This document shows, piece by piece, positions 1 to 8,644 of a stretch of 60,406 nucleotides of DNA. Below the pieces are notes generated by a model. That model saw only the letters and a program-made list of their open reading frames with translations. It had not been told where the DNA came from and searched no databases. This DNA is from Brevundimonas diminuta 3F5N. Lineage in GTDB: Bacteria; Pseudomonadota; Alphaproteobacteria; Caulobacterales; Caulobacteraceae. The stretch spans positions 1 through 60,406 of the forward strand of contig NZ_FUIE01000081.1 of the NCBI RefSeq assembly GCF_900163625.1, read 5' to 3'. The translations under genes and the position numbers were made by a program. Position 1 is the first letter of the stretch. Each line of letters begins with the position of its first letter.

Positions 1-1
1 A

Positions 2-31
2 CTGGGTCCCGGCCTCCGCCGGGATGAGCGG
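2..31. repeat. REP-like palindromic intergenic repeat, copy A
   Basis: A 30-base element downstream of lpxB contains the inverted repeat TCCCGGC-ctcc-GCCGGGA (written loosely; the arms pair with a 4-base loop). The identical 30 bases occur in reverse orientation at 54488-54517, and a degenerate copy lies at 54588-54613. Being directly after the last gene of the minus-strand lipid A cluster, it could also stabilise or end that transcript, but there is no T-run, so a repeat is the safer call. Confidence 0.7.
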
Positions 32-42
32 TAAGTGGGGCG

Positions 43-1209
43 CTACCCCGCCTTCGCCGCGATCACCCGCAGCACCGCATCCGCCGCCAGTTCCGACGGG
101 TCCGGTCCGCCGCGTCCCATAAGGTCCAGCGCCTCGGTCTGACGGCGCGCCTGATCGGCCGCCGCCTCGGGATCGGCCAGCAACCGCGCGACCGCCTTGG
201 CCAGCGCCTGCGGCGTCGCCTCGTCCTGGATGAACTCCGGCGCGATGGCCTCGTCGGCGGCGATGTTGAACAGGGTGATGTGCTTGGCCGTCACCAGCCG
301 CTTCATCAGGACGTAGCTCAGCCCGTCGATCTTATAGGCGATGACCATCGGCGCGCCCGCCAGCGCCAGCTCGGTCGAGACTGTGCCGCTGGTCGCCAGG
401 GCGGCGTTCGCGGCCTTCATCGCGTCGTACTTGTCGGCCTCCTGCACGACATGGGCGCGGAACGGCCAGGCGGCGACCCGGCCCGCCACATCGGCGGCGA
501 CGGTGCCCGCCGCGACGACAGCCACCTCCAGCCCCGGAACCTGCGCCTTCAACTGCTTCACGGCCTGCTCATAGACGGGCGTCATGCGCGTGATCTCGCT
601 GGGTCGGCTGCCCGGCAAGACCAGCAGCAGCGGCGCATCCGCCGCTATGCCCCGCGTCGCGCGGAAGCGGGCGCCGTCGGCCCCCGCCATGTCAACGTGC
701 AGCGCCTGCGAGCCGACGACGGTCGTCGGCAAACCCGCCTTCTCGAACCACGGTGCATCCAGCGCATAGAGGGCCAGCAGGTGATCCACCGCCCCCGCCA
801 GCGTCTTGGCCCGCCCCGGACGCGAGGCCCAGACCTGCGGTCCGACGTATTTGATCAGCGGCGTCTTCGGCGAGGCGGCGCGGATCGCCTGCGCCACGCG
901 GATGGTAAAACCCCAGCTGTCGATCAGCACCACGGCGTCCGGCTTCTCCACGGCCGCCAGCGCCGCCGTCTCGGCCACGCGCTTCTTGACCCGGCCATAG
1001 GCCTTCAATCCCTCGATCCAGCCCAGGATCGACAATTCGGCGATGTCGAAGGGGCTCTCGACGCCCTCAGCCGCCATCTTGGGTCCGCCCACGCCGACGA
1101 AGACCACGTCCTTGCCCAGCCGCGCCTTCAGCGCGCGCGCCAGCCCGGCTCCCAGGGCGTCGCCCGACGCCTCGGCGGCCACCAGCATGACCTTCAACGG
1201 ACGGCTCAT
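43..1209 (-). CDS. lpxB: Lipid-A-disaccharide synthase LpxB
   Basis: A 388-residue GT19 glycosyltransferase that condenses UDP-2,3-diacylglucosamine with lipid X to give the lipid A disaccharide at the cytoplasmic face of the inner membrane. The N-terminus carries the family's EASGD motif (residues 13-17), and GPQVWASRPGR in the middle matches the conserved SP-x-VWAWR-type segment. Length is normal for the family (about 380-390). The ATG overlaps the lpxI stop by four bases (ATGA), so it is probably translationally coupled. It is the last gene of the rpsB-to-lpxB minus-strand cluster. The identification is secure. Confidence 0.97.
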   Translation of the reverse strand: MSRPLKVMLVAAEASGDALGAGLARALKARLGKDVVFVGVGGPKMAAEGVESPFDIAELSILGWIEGLKAYGRVKKRVAETAALAAVEKPDAVVLIDSWGFTIRVAQAIRAASPKTPLIKYVGPQVWASRPGRAKTLAGAVDHLLALYALDAPWFEKAGLPTTVVGSQALHVDMAGADGARFRATRGIAADAPLLLVLPGSRPSEITRMTPVYEQAVKQLKAQVPGLEVAVVAAGTVAADVAGRVAAWPFRAHVVQEADKYDAMKAANAALATSGTVSTELALAGAPMVIAYKIDGLSYVLMKRLVTAKHITLFNIAADEAIAPEFIQDEATPQALAKAVARLLADPEAAADQARRQTEALDLMGRGGPDPSELAADAVLRVIAAKAG

Positions 1210-2045
1210 CGCGGCTCTCCCCAGACGAACAGGCCCAGACGGTCGGCCGCCTCGACCAGACCTTCGTGGTCGATGACGATCAGCCGTCCCTCGAACCCGC
1301 CGATCCCGGCCAGACCTGCGGCGGCCGCCAGTTCGACCGTCGTCGGTCCGATAACCGGCATGTCGACGCGCAGATCCTGAATCGGCTTGGGCGCCTTGCC
1401 CAGCGCCCCGCGCGCATAGCCGGGCGAGCCGCGCAGGTCGGCCGGCAGGCCCGCCACACGGCGCAGCATCTCGTCCGTGCCTTCCTGCGCCTCGACCGCC
1501 AGCACCAGTCCGTCGCAGACGACCGCGCCCTGACCAATATCCAGTTCACCTGACTTTTCAGCGACATGCAGCGCCTTCTTCAGGTCCGCCAGTTGCTCCG
1601 CCGTCGGCGTCACGCGGCCAAGCGCGCCCGCCGCCAACATCTCGCCGCCCAGAATGTCGTCCGCGCCCTCGACGGCGAAACCTTCATCCTCGAACACCGA
1701 CAGGATCTTGCGCAGCAGGGCGTCGTCGCCCTTGGACGCCGCCGCGATGATGCCCGGCAGCAGGGACGCGCCCTTCAGATCGGGCTTCAACGTCCTGAAA
1801 TCCGGCCGGTTGACGTAGCCCGCCAAGCACACCGCGCGGCAGCCCTCAGCCCGCATGGCCTTCACGATCTTGCCGATCTCGGCCATGCCGAAATCCTGCC
1901 CCGGCCAGCGGTGCAGGTGGGCGTCGGCGAAGCCCTTCAGGCGGATGATGAAGACCTCGCGCCCCTCAGCCTCGCAACGCTGGGCGACGCGGATGGGCAG
2001 GTCGCCCGAACCCGCGATCAGAGCCAGCTTGGGCGGGGTCGTCAT
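1206..2045 (-). CDS. lpxI: UDP-2,3-diacylglucosamine diphosphatase LpxI
   Basis: A 279-residue LpxI (DUF1009) protein, which hydrolyses UDP-2,3-diacylglucosamine to lipid X. LpxI replaces the LpxH of gammaproteobacteria and was first described in Caulobacter. Visible family features are the N-terminal LALIAGSGDLP segment, the central AVEAQEGTDEML segment and the late DMPVIGPTTVE segment. The reading frame is open six codons further upstream, but the ATG at 2045 gives the ATGA overlap with lpxA that the rest of this cluster uses, so that start is preferred. It lies between lpxA and lpxB, the substrate-producing and product-using steps. Confidence 0.95.
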   Translation of the reverse strand: MTTPPKLALIAGSGDLPIRVAQRCEAEGREVFIIRLKGFADAHLHRWPGQDFGMAEIGKIVKAMRAEGCRAVCLAGYVNRPDFRTLKPDLKGASLLPGIIAAASKGDDALLRKILSVFEDEGFAVEGADDILGGEMLAAGALGRVTPTAEQLADLKKALHVAEKSGELDIGQGAVVCDGLVLAVEAQEGTDEMLRRVAGLPADLRGSPGYARGALGKAPKPIQDLRVDMPVIGPTTVELAAAAGLAGIGGFEGRLIVIDHEGLVEAADRLGLFVWGEPR

Positions 2046-2830
2046 TCCGCGCCCGGCAGGCACAGCGGGCGCTTGCCGCCGTCACGGATGAAGGCGGTGA
2101 TCTCCATGATCTCGGGCAGGTCGGCATAGGCCTGCTCGACCCGATCCAGACGCTCGGCGAAGACGCCTTCGCCCTCGAACAGGTCGCGGTAGGCGGCCAG
2201 CAGGCGGCGCACCGCATCCTTGCCGTAGCCCTTGCGCTTCAGCCCAATCAGGTTGAGGCCGTGCAGGCTGGCGTGATTGCCCCAGACCGAGCCATAAGGA
2301 ATGACGTCGCGCGTCACGGCGGCCAAGCCGCCAACGATGGCGCCCTGCCCCACCCGGCCGTTCTGGTGGATGGCGCACAGGCCGCCCAGAAACACCTTGT
2401 CGCCGACATGGACGTGGCCGCCCAGGGTGGCGTTGTTGGCCATGGTGACGCTGTCGCCGACCACGCAGTCGTGGCCGACGTGGGCGCCAGTCATGAACAG
2501 GTTGTTCGAGCCGACGCGGGTGACGCCCGATCCCTGCGGCGTGCCCCGGTTGAAGGTGCAGTGCTCGCGGATCAGGTTGTTCTCGCCGATCTCCAGCCGC
2601 ACCGGCTCGCCCTTATAGCCGCCGTGCTGCGGGTCGCCCCCGATGACGGCGAAGGGATGGATCGTGGTGTTCGCGCCGACGCTGGTGTCCTGCTGGATCA
2701 CCACATGGCTGACCAGACGCGCGCCGGAGGCCAGCGCCACGCCCGGCCCGACGGTGCAGAACGGGCCGACCTCGACCCCGTCCGCCAAGGTCGCCGAGGC
2801 GTCGACGAGGGCGGTCGGGTGGATGCTCAC
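2042..2830 (-). CDS. lpxA: UDP-N-acetylglucosamine acyltransferase LpxA
   Basis: A 262-residue left-handed beta-helix acyltransferase that puts the first 3-hydroxyacyl chain onto UDP-GlcNAc. Hexapeptide repeats run through the first two thirds. The AHVGHDC segment places His117 and His120 where E. coli LpxA has His122 and the catalytic His125. The start is GTG and overlaps the fabZ stop (GTGA). It is followed by lpxI with an ATGA overlap. The acyl-ACP it uses shares its precursor pool with FabZ, encoded immediately upstream. Confidence 0.97.
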   Translation of the reverse strand: MSIHPTALVDASATLADGVEVGPFCTVGPGVALASGARLVSHVVIQQDTSVGANTTIHPFAVIGGDPQHGGYKGEPVRLEIGENNLIREHCTFNRGTPQGSGVTRVGSNNLFMTGAHVGHDCVVGDSVTMANNATLGGHVHVGDKVFLGGLCAIHQNGRVGQGAIVGGLAAVTRDVIPYGSVWGNHASLHGLNLIGLKRKGYGKDAVRRLLAAYRDLFEGEGVFAERLDRVEQAYADLPEIMEITAFIRDGGKRPLCLPGAE

Positions 2831-3291
2831 TGGGCGGGCTCCGCCACGGTGACGACCATGGCCATGAACTCGGCCTCGGCGGCCAACTTGCCGTCGATGA
2901 AGGTCTCGCCGCGGAACTTGTAGGCGTCGCCGCGCGCCTTGATCACCTTGACCTCCATGCGCAGCTGGTCACCCGGACGCGCGGGCTTGCGGAAGCGCAC
3001 GCCGTCGATCGACATGAACATGATGACCTTGTCGGCCACGGCCACGTCCAGCGACTTGGACATCAACAGCGCGCCCGTCTGGGCCATAGCCTCGACGATC
3101 AGCACGCCCGGCATGACTGGATCGATCGGGAAGTGGCCGGGGAAGAAGGGCTCGTTGTGGGTGACGTTCTTGATGCCGACGATCGAGGTCGCCGCCACGA
3201 AATCCTGCGCCTTGTCGACCAGCAGGAAGGGATAGCGGTGCGGCAGGCGACGCATCACCTCAGCGTAGTCGATGTTGTTGTCTTCGCTCAT
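2827..3291 (-). CDS. fabZ: 3-hydroxyacyl-ACP dehydratase FabZ
   Basis: A 154-residue hot-dog-fold dehydratase of type II fatty acid synthesis. The LPHRYPFLLVD motif is at residues 16-26, and PFFPGHFP with the catalytic His53 plus Glu67 match the E. coli His/Glu pair. The frame is open 17 codons further upstream inside lpxD, but the ATG at 3291 gives an ATGA overlap with the lpxD stop and the usual family length. FabZ competes with LpxA and LpxD for 3-hydroxyacyl-ACP, so its position between those genes fits coordinated flux between fatty acids and lipid A. Confidence 0.97.
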   Translation of the reverse strand: MSEDNNIDYAEVMRRLPHRYPFLLVDKAQDFVAATSIVGIKNVTHNEPFFPGHFPIDPVMPGVLIVEAMAQTGALLMSKSLDVAVADKVIMFMSIDGVRFRKPARPGDQLRMEVKVIKARGDAYKFRGETFIDGKLAAEAEFMAMVVTVAEPAQ

Positions 3292-4307
3292 TCTTTCGAT
3301 TCCTTCGCGCCCTTCTTCTGGGACGCCTGTTTGGACAGCCACACCGTCTCGCGCAAGAATTGGCGCAGGGGTTTGGCGGGATAGCCGGACCAGATCTCGC
3401 CCGGCGGAATGTCGGCCAGAACGCCGCCGCCGGCCGCGACGCGCGCGCCTTCGCCGATGGTGATGTGGTCGCCCACGCCCGCCCGACCGCCGAAGATGCA
3501 GTTGTCGCCGCTGGTGACCGAACCCGAGATGCCGGTGTGCGCCGCCATCAGGTTGTTGCGGCCGATGACGCAGTTGTGGCCGATCATGACCAGATTATCG
3601 ATCTTGGTGTTCTCACCGATGACGGTGTCGTCATAGGCGCCCCGGTCGATGCAGGAATTGGCCCCGACCGTCACCCCGTCCTGCAGGATGACGCGGCCCA
3701 GTTGCGGAATGTCCACCGGACCGGCCTTGGACCCGGCGGCGCCGAAGCCCGCCTCGCCGATGCGCGCCCCCGCCAGCAGCTTCACCCGGTCGCCCAGCAG
3801 GGCGAAACCGACGGTGACGCCGGAACTGATCAAGCAGTCGCGGCCGATCTGGACGCCCGGCCCGATGACGGTGTTGGCGCCGATGCGGCTGCCGCGCCCG
3901 ATGCGGACGCCCTCGCCCAGGACGGCGCCCGGCTCGACCACGACGGTATCGTCCTCGGCGGCCTCGGCGGCGGTGATGGCGCGGTCCAGACGGACGGGTC
4001 GGTGCAGCAGGGCCGACGCACGGGCCCATGCGGCCTGCGCCTCACCCGACACGATGACGGCGGCGCCGGCCGGCGCCGCGTCCACGGCCGACGGCGGTAC
4101 GATCACGCAGCCCGCCTTCGTCTCGGCCAGGGCGGCGGCGAACTTGCGATCGCCCAAAAACGCAATCGCGCCCCGGTCCGCACTGGACAGGGGCGCGACG
4201 GCCGAGACGATGACCTCGCCGCCCCGGACCACCTCCCCGCCGATATGCTCGGCGAGGGCGGCGACCGTCAGGGGCGACAGGGTCTGGAAGAACCTCGGAT
4301 CGGGCAT
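3288..4307 (-). CDS. lpxD: UDP-3-O-(3-hydroxyacyl)glucosamine N-acyltransferase LpxD
   Basis: A 339-residue acyltransferase that adds the second, N-linked 3-hydroxyacyl chain to the deacetylated UDP-GlcNAc precursor. An N-terminal uridine-binding domain (about residues 1-105) is followed by hexapeptide repeats forming a left-handed beta-helix. NLVMIGHNCVIG carries the conserved active-site His region, and the last 20 residues are Lys/Glu rich. It lies 8 bases after ompH and overlaps fabZ by ATGA. Length matches the family (about 340). Confidence 0.97.
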   Translation of the reverse strand: MPDPRFFQTLSPLTVAALAEHIGGEVVRGGEVIVSAVAPLSSADRGAIAFLGDRKFAAALAETKAGCVIVPPSAVDAAPAGAAVIVSGEAQAAWARASALLHRPVRLDRAITAAEAAEDDTVVVEPGAVLGEGVRIGRGSRIGANTVIGPGVQIGRDCLISSGVTVGFALLGDRVKLLAGARIGEAGFGAAGSKAGPVDIPQLGRVILQDGVTVGANSCIDRGAYDDTVIGENTKIDNLVMIGHNCVIGRNNLMAAHTGISGSVTSGDNCIFGGRAGVGDHITIGEGARVAAGGGVLADIPPGEIWSGYPAKPLRQFLRETVWLSKQASQKKGAKESKE

Positions 4308-4315
4308 GGCCCGCC

Positions 4316-4900
4316 TTAGGACTGCGGCTGGGCCGGAACCGGCATGCGGTTGAAGCTCAGCGTCGGCAGTTGGGCGTTCAGGCGCTGGATGACGGTGTCC
4401 GTCACATCCATGGCCGGGTTCATGATGAAGACGCTCTCGCGGTCGATCATGATGCCGCAGCCCTTCTCCTGGTAGACGGCGACCAGCAGGGGCTCGATGG
4501 TTTCCGAGATTTTCTGGCGCTGCTGAGCCAGGGTGTAGCGCAGCTCGTTGTCGCGGGTGCCTTCCAGTTGCTGAGCTTCCTGGATGCGGGTCTGCAGTTG
4601 CTGGCGACGCTGGTTCATCTGGTCAGCCGGAATGGTCGCAGCGCCCTGTTGCAGAGCCTGAGCTTCGGTCTGGATGGCGGTGGCGTAGGGCTGGAGTTCG
4701 CCCTGAACTTCCTGAGCCAGTTGCTCCATGCGGGTCTGCACGGCCTGACCGACCGTCGACTGAGCCAGGACACGCTGGTTGAAATAGACACAGACGCCGG
4801 GGATGGCGGGACCGGGGTTGGTCGGACCTTGCGTCTGGGCCAGGGCGGCCGAAGCGGTCAGCGAAGCGAGGGCGAAGGCGCCGATAGCGATGAGTTTCAT
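4316..4900 (-). CDS. OmpH/Skp-family periplasmic chaperone
   Basis: A 194-residue exported protein with a signal peptide (about residues 1-22, ending ALAQ) and a Gln/Glu/Arg-rich central segment (about 60-140) expected to form the long coiled-coil tentacles of Skp. Skp trimers hold unfolded outer-membrane proteins before the BAM complex inserts them. Its place directly after bamA is the conserved proteobacterial arrangement. The mature C-terminus ends in a Pro-rich tail. Skp/OmpH sequences are poorly conserved, so the call rests on architecture and neighbours as much as on identity. Confidence 0.88.
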   Translation of the reverse strand: MKLIAIGAFALASLTASAALAQTQGPTNPGPAIPGVCVYFNQRVLAQSTVGQAVQTRMEQLAQEVQGELQPYATAIQTEAQALQQGAATIPADQMNQRRQQLQTRIQEAQQLEGTRDNELRYTLAQQRQKISETIEPLLVAVYQEKGCGIMIDRESVFIMNPAMDVTDTVIQRLNAQLPTLSFNRMPVPAQPQS

Positions 4901-4934
4901 AATCTAAGCCTTGGTAGCGGCGGTCAGACCGCGG

Positions 4935-7373
4935 TTAGAACTGGGTAGAGGTCGAGAAGCGGAACGTCTCGGTCTTGTCGTAGTCTTCCTTGGACAGAAC
5001 CTTCGACAGGTCGAAACGGATCGGCCCCATCGGCGAACGCCAGTGAATGCTGACGCCGGCGGCGGCGCGCAGCGACAGTTCATCGACGATGTTCGGGTTA
5101 CGCAACCCCGTCGTCGGATCGACCATATAGCGGTCGTCCAGCTTGCCGATGGTGCCGAAGTCCGCGAACAGCGAGGTCTTGATGCCGTATTCGTCGGGCA
5201 GATAGTTCGGCACCGTCAGTTCAACCGTGCCGATGGCGTAGAAGTTGCCGCCCAGGGCGTCGGTCGTGGTCAGGTCGCGCGCGCCCATGCCCGCCGTCTC
5301 GAAGCCGCGGAAGGTGTTGCCGCCCTTGAAGAAGCGGTCGTTGATGCGGATCGGATCGCCGCTCCAGCCGCTGACGTAGCCGGTCTGGCCCTGAACGCTG
5401 ACCACCCAGTTCGGGCGGATGCCGTAGTACCAGGAGGCGTCGGCCTCGGTCTTGATGTAGTTCACGTCGCCGCCGATGCCGGCGAAGTCCTGACGCAGCG
5501 ATGCGGACCAACCGCGCGTCGGCCGAACCGGGTCGTTCAGACGGTTCACCAGCAGGGTGTAGCCAGCCGAGGAGTTGATGTAGGAGCCCGCCTGGTCGCA
5601 CAGCGCCGACGAGCCGGCGCCCACGCCGCCGCAATAGCCGAACGGAATGACGACCTCGTCGTCCTTCAGGAAGTAACGCGCGCTGAACGAGGCGTAACCG
5701 TTCAGCGGATAGGTGATGCGCACCCCGCCCCCGGTCGAGCGATAGTCGTAGGACGAGTATTTGCTCAGGTCATAGCGCATGTGGAACAGGTCGAAGCCCG
5801 CCCGCACGTCGCGTCCCAGGAACTTCGGCTCGGTGAAGCGGAAGTCGATCTGCTGACGCAGCGAGCCCCATTCGGCGCGCGCCACGACGTTCTGGCCCCG
5901 GCCGCGGAAGTTGCGCTCGGTGATGCCCAGGTTCAGCACGAAGGAGTCGACCGAGCTGAAGCCCGCGCCGACCGACAGTTCGCCGGTGGGCTGCTCTTCC
6001 ACGGTGACGTTGACGACCGAACGGTCCGGCGCGCTGCCGCGCGTCTCCTCGATCTTCACGTCCTTGAAGAAGCCCAAGGCGCGCAGGTTGTTGCGCGACC
6101 GCTCGACCAGCGAACGGTTGAAGGCGTCGCCCTCGCCGACCATCAGCTCACGGCGGATGACGCTGTCCAGGGTGCGGGTGTTGCCGACCACATTGATGCG
6201 GTCGATGTAGACGCGCTGGCCCTCGCGCACGTTGAAGGTCACGTTGACCGTGTCCGTCTCGGGGTCGGCGCGATAGGTCGGGTTGATCTCGACGAAGGCG
6301 TAGCCGGCCGAACCGGCGGCGAAGGTCAGGGTGTCGACCGCCGCCTGGATGCGATCGCTCTCATACAGATCGCCCGAACGGATCGGCAGCAGCATCTGCA
6401 GGAAGTCGGCGTTCAGGCGGTCGTTCTCGGTGACGACCTTGATCTCACCGAAGTTGTAGCGGTCGCCCTCGTCCACCGTGACCGTCACGCCAAAGGCGCT
6501 GTTGTCCGGCTTCAGTTCAGCCACGGACGACAGGATGCGGAAGTCGTAATAGCCGCGGTTCGTGTAGAATTTCCGCAGTTGCTCGCGGTCGTAGTCGATC
6601 CGGTTCGGGTCGTAGTTGTCGTTCGAGCTGAACAGACGCCACCAGGCCGACTGCTTGGTGACCATGACCTGACGCAGGTCGCTGTCCGAAAACGCGGTGT
6701 TGCCCAGGAAGGTGACGGCGGCGATGCCGGTTTCCGGGCCTTCGTCGATCTCGAACACCACGTCGACGCGGTTCTGCTCCAGCTGGACCAGCTTGGGCGT
6801 GACCGTCGCCGAGATGCGGCCCGACAGGCGGTACAGTTCGACGATCTTGCCGACGTCTTCCTGAACCCGCGCGCGGGTGTAGATGCCGCGCGGGCGGATG
6901 GTCACTTCATCGCGCAGCTTCTTCTCGGCCAGGGCCTTGTTACCCTCGAAGGTCACCTGGTTGATGATCGGGTTCTCGGCGATCTCGACGATCAGGTCGC
7001 CGTTGGCCTGCAGGCCGATCTGAACGTCCGCGAACAGACCCGTGCGCGACAGGGTGCGCACCGCCACGTCGATGGTCACGGCGTCGATGGTGTCGCCCGG
7101 CTGGATCGGCAGGTAGGACAGCACCGTCGTCTGATCGATACGCTGGTTGCCCCGCACCACGATGCGGTTGACCGCGGCGCGCTCGGCTTCCGGTTGCGCC
7201 ATCTGCACCTGCGGCGTCTGGGCCGCTGCAGCGGGCGCTTGGGCCGGCGCAGGAGTCGCCTGCTGGGCCAGGGCCGGTTGCGCCAGTCCGGCGGCGAAGG
7301 TCAGGGCCAGGGCGCTGACCCCGAGAATGCGGCCAGGAGTCTGGGTCATGAGGCGACTGTCGTTTTGGTTCAT
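4935..7373 (-). CDS. bamA: Outer membrane protein assembly factor BamA
   Basis: An Omp85 protein that inserts beta-barrels into the outer membrane. With this start it has about 812 residues: a signal peptide ending PALAQ, five POTRA domains (roughly residues 55-400) and a C-terminal barrel ending in Phe (TSTQF). GGxxFRGFE near residue 690 matches the substrate-loop VRGF-type motif region of the family. The start is unsure: GTG at 7406 would overlap the rseP stop (GTGA), and ATGs at 7385, 7373 and 7349 are also possible. None has a clear ribosome-binding site. I chose 7373 because it gives a reasonable signal peptide. Confidence 0.95.
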   Translation of the reverse strand: MNQNDSRLMTQTPGRILGVSALALTFAAGLAQPALAQQATPAPAQAPAAAAQTPQVQMAQPEAERAAVNRIVVRGNQRIDQTTVLSYLPIQPGDTIDAVTIDVAVRTLSRTGLFADVQIGLQANGDLIVEIAENPIINQVTFEGNKALAEKKLRDEVTIRPRGIYTRARVQEDVGKIVELYRLSGRISATVTPKLVQLEQNRVDVVFEIDEGPETGIAAVTFLGNTAFSDSDLRQVMVTKQSAWWRLFSSNDNYDPNRIDYDREQLRKFYTNRGYYDFRILSSVAELKPDNSAFGVTVTVDEGDRYNFGEIKVVTENDRLNADFLQMLLPIRSGDLYESDRIQAAVDTLTFAAGSAGYAFVEINPTYRADPETDTVNVTFNVREGQRVYIDRINVVGNTRTLDSVIRRELMVGEGDAFNRSLVERSRNNLRALGFFKDVKIEETRGSAPDRSVVNVTVEEQPTGELSVGAGFSSVDSFVLNLGITERNFRGRGQNVVARAEWGSLRQQIDFRFTEPKFLGRDVRAGFDLFHMRYDLSKYSSYDYRSTGGGVRITYPLNGYASFSARYFLKDDEVVIPFGYCGGVGAGSSALCDQAGSYINSSAGYTLLVNRLNDPVRPTRGWSASLRQDFAGIGGDVNYIKTEADASWYYGIRPNWVVSVQGQTGYVSGWSGDPIRINDRFFKGGNTFRGFETAGMGARDLTTTDALGGNFYAIGTVELTVPNYLPDEYGIKTSLFADFGTIGKLDDRYMVDPTTGLRNPNIVDELSLRAAAGVSIHWRSPMGPIRFDLSKVLSKEDYDKTETFRFSTSTQF

Positions 7374-7402
7374 GCGGAATACCATCGGGGGCTGGCGTCG
7401 GC

Positions 7403-8629
7403 TCACGAGACGAGCCCGCCGAGGAATTTGAAGAGATTGAGTTTCTGCAGATCGTTCCAGGTCGCGAACAACATCAAACCCGCCAGCAAAGCAAGACCGA
7501 CCCGATATCCCGCCTCCTGAACACGGGCGGCCATCGGGCGGCGCGCCACGGCTTCATAAGCGTAGAACAGCAGGTGCCCCCCATCCAGAACGGGAATAGG
7601 CATCAGATTTAAAAAGCCGATTCCGACCGAAAGTATGGCCGCGAAGCTGGTCAGCGTCAGCAACAGATTGCGAACAATGGCCCAGGGCTCGGGATTGGCC
7701 GCGACCGCGGCGTTCGTCAGAGCGCCGGACGCCTTGGCGATTCCCAGCGGGCCGCTGAACTGATCGCCCGACTCACGGCCGGTGAAGATGCGGCCGATGT
7801 AGGTCAGGGTGGTGTTCAGGATGGCGCCGGTTTCACGCACCCCCTGCCCCACCGCTTCAATGGGGCTGTAACGGACATGGCGGATTTCGTCGCGGGTCGA
7901 ACCAAGCGCCAGACCGATGCGGCCGACGCTGACCCGACCGGCGATGCGGTCGGTCTCGACCCGGCGCTCGGGCGTAGCCGTCAGTTGCACCGCCTGATCG
8001 CCGCGCTCGACGGTGAAGCGCACCGGATCGCCGCTGCTCAGGGCCACGACGCGCGTCACCTCGCCCCCGTCGGAGATCAGCTTGCCGTTCACATGGGTGA
8101 TCAGGTCGCCCGGCAGGAAGCCCGCCTGCGCCGCCGGCGACTGGGCCTGGACCTCCATCACCCGCGCGGGGCGCAGTTCGACGCCCACCAGGCTGAACAG
8201 CAGGGTGAAGATGAAGATGGCCAACACGAAGTTGGCGAACGGTCCGCCCGCCACGACCAGGGCGCGCTGCCACAGAGGCTTGAAATAGAGGTAGTCGCGC
8301 TCGGCGCCTGGCCCATGCTCGGCCGTCACGGCCTGGCGCAGCGCCTCAAGTCCCGCACGATCCGGCACGCCGGTCGCATCCAGGTCGCCCGAGAACTTCA
8401 CATAGCCGCCCAGCGGCAGCCAACCCACGCGCCACTCCACCCCATGGCGGTCGACGCGGCGCAGCACGGCGCGGCCGAAACCGATGGCGAAGCGATCCAT
8501 CTTCACGCCGAAGGCGCGCGCGGTCAGGAAGTGACCCAGCTCATGCACCGTCACGACGACCGTCAGGACGAGCAGGAACGGCACGACGTAAATCAGGACC
8601 TGGCCGAAGGCGCCTATCATGCCGGTCAA
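7403..8629 (-). CDS. rseP: Site-2 protease RseP (inner membrane zinc metalloprotease)
   Basis: A 408-residue M50 intramembrane protease. HELGH at residues 29-33 lies in the first membrane helix and supplies the zinc ligands and catalytic Glu. A PDZ domain (about 125-215) carries AQAGFLPGDLITHVNGK, and the C-terminal NLMPIPVLDGG contains the third zinc ligand Asp. In proteobacteria RseP cuts anti-sigma factors in envelope stress signalling and clears signal-peptide remnants. Next to bamA this is the usual stress/assembly pairing. Only one PDZ is obvious to me, whereas E. coli RseP has two. Confidence 0.96.
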   Translation of the reverse strand: MTGMIGAFGQVLIYVVPFLLVLTVVVTVHELGHFLTARAFGVKMDRFAIGFGRAVLRRVDRHGVEWRVGWLPLGGYVKFSGDLDATGVPDRAGLEALRQAVTAEHGPGAERDYLYFKPLWQRALVVAGGPFANFVLAIFIFTLLFSLVGVELRPARVMEVQAQSPAAQAGFLPGDLITHVNGKLISDGGEVTRVVALSSGDPVRFTVERGDQAVQLTATPERRVETDRIAGRVSVGRIGLALGSTRDEIRHVRYSPIEAVGQGVRETGAILNTTLTYIGRIFTGRESGDQFSGPLGIAKASGALTNAAVAANPEPWAIVRNLLLTLTSFAAILSVGIGFLNLMPIPVLDGGHLLFYAYEAVARRPMAARVQEAGYRVGLALLAGLMLFATWNDLQKLNLFKFLGGLVS

Positions 8630-8644
8630 TGTCTCCTGTGGCCC

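Noticed and set aside
4911..7520. 869-codon plus-strand frame opposite bamA
   Set aside because: Mirror of bamA codon bias; no start signal or recognisable domain, while BamA on the minus strand is certain.
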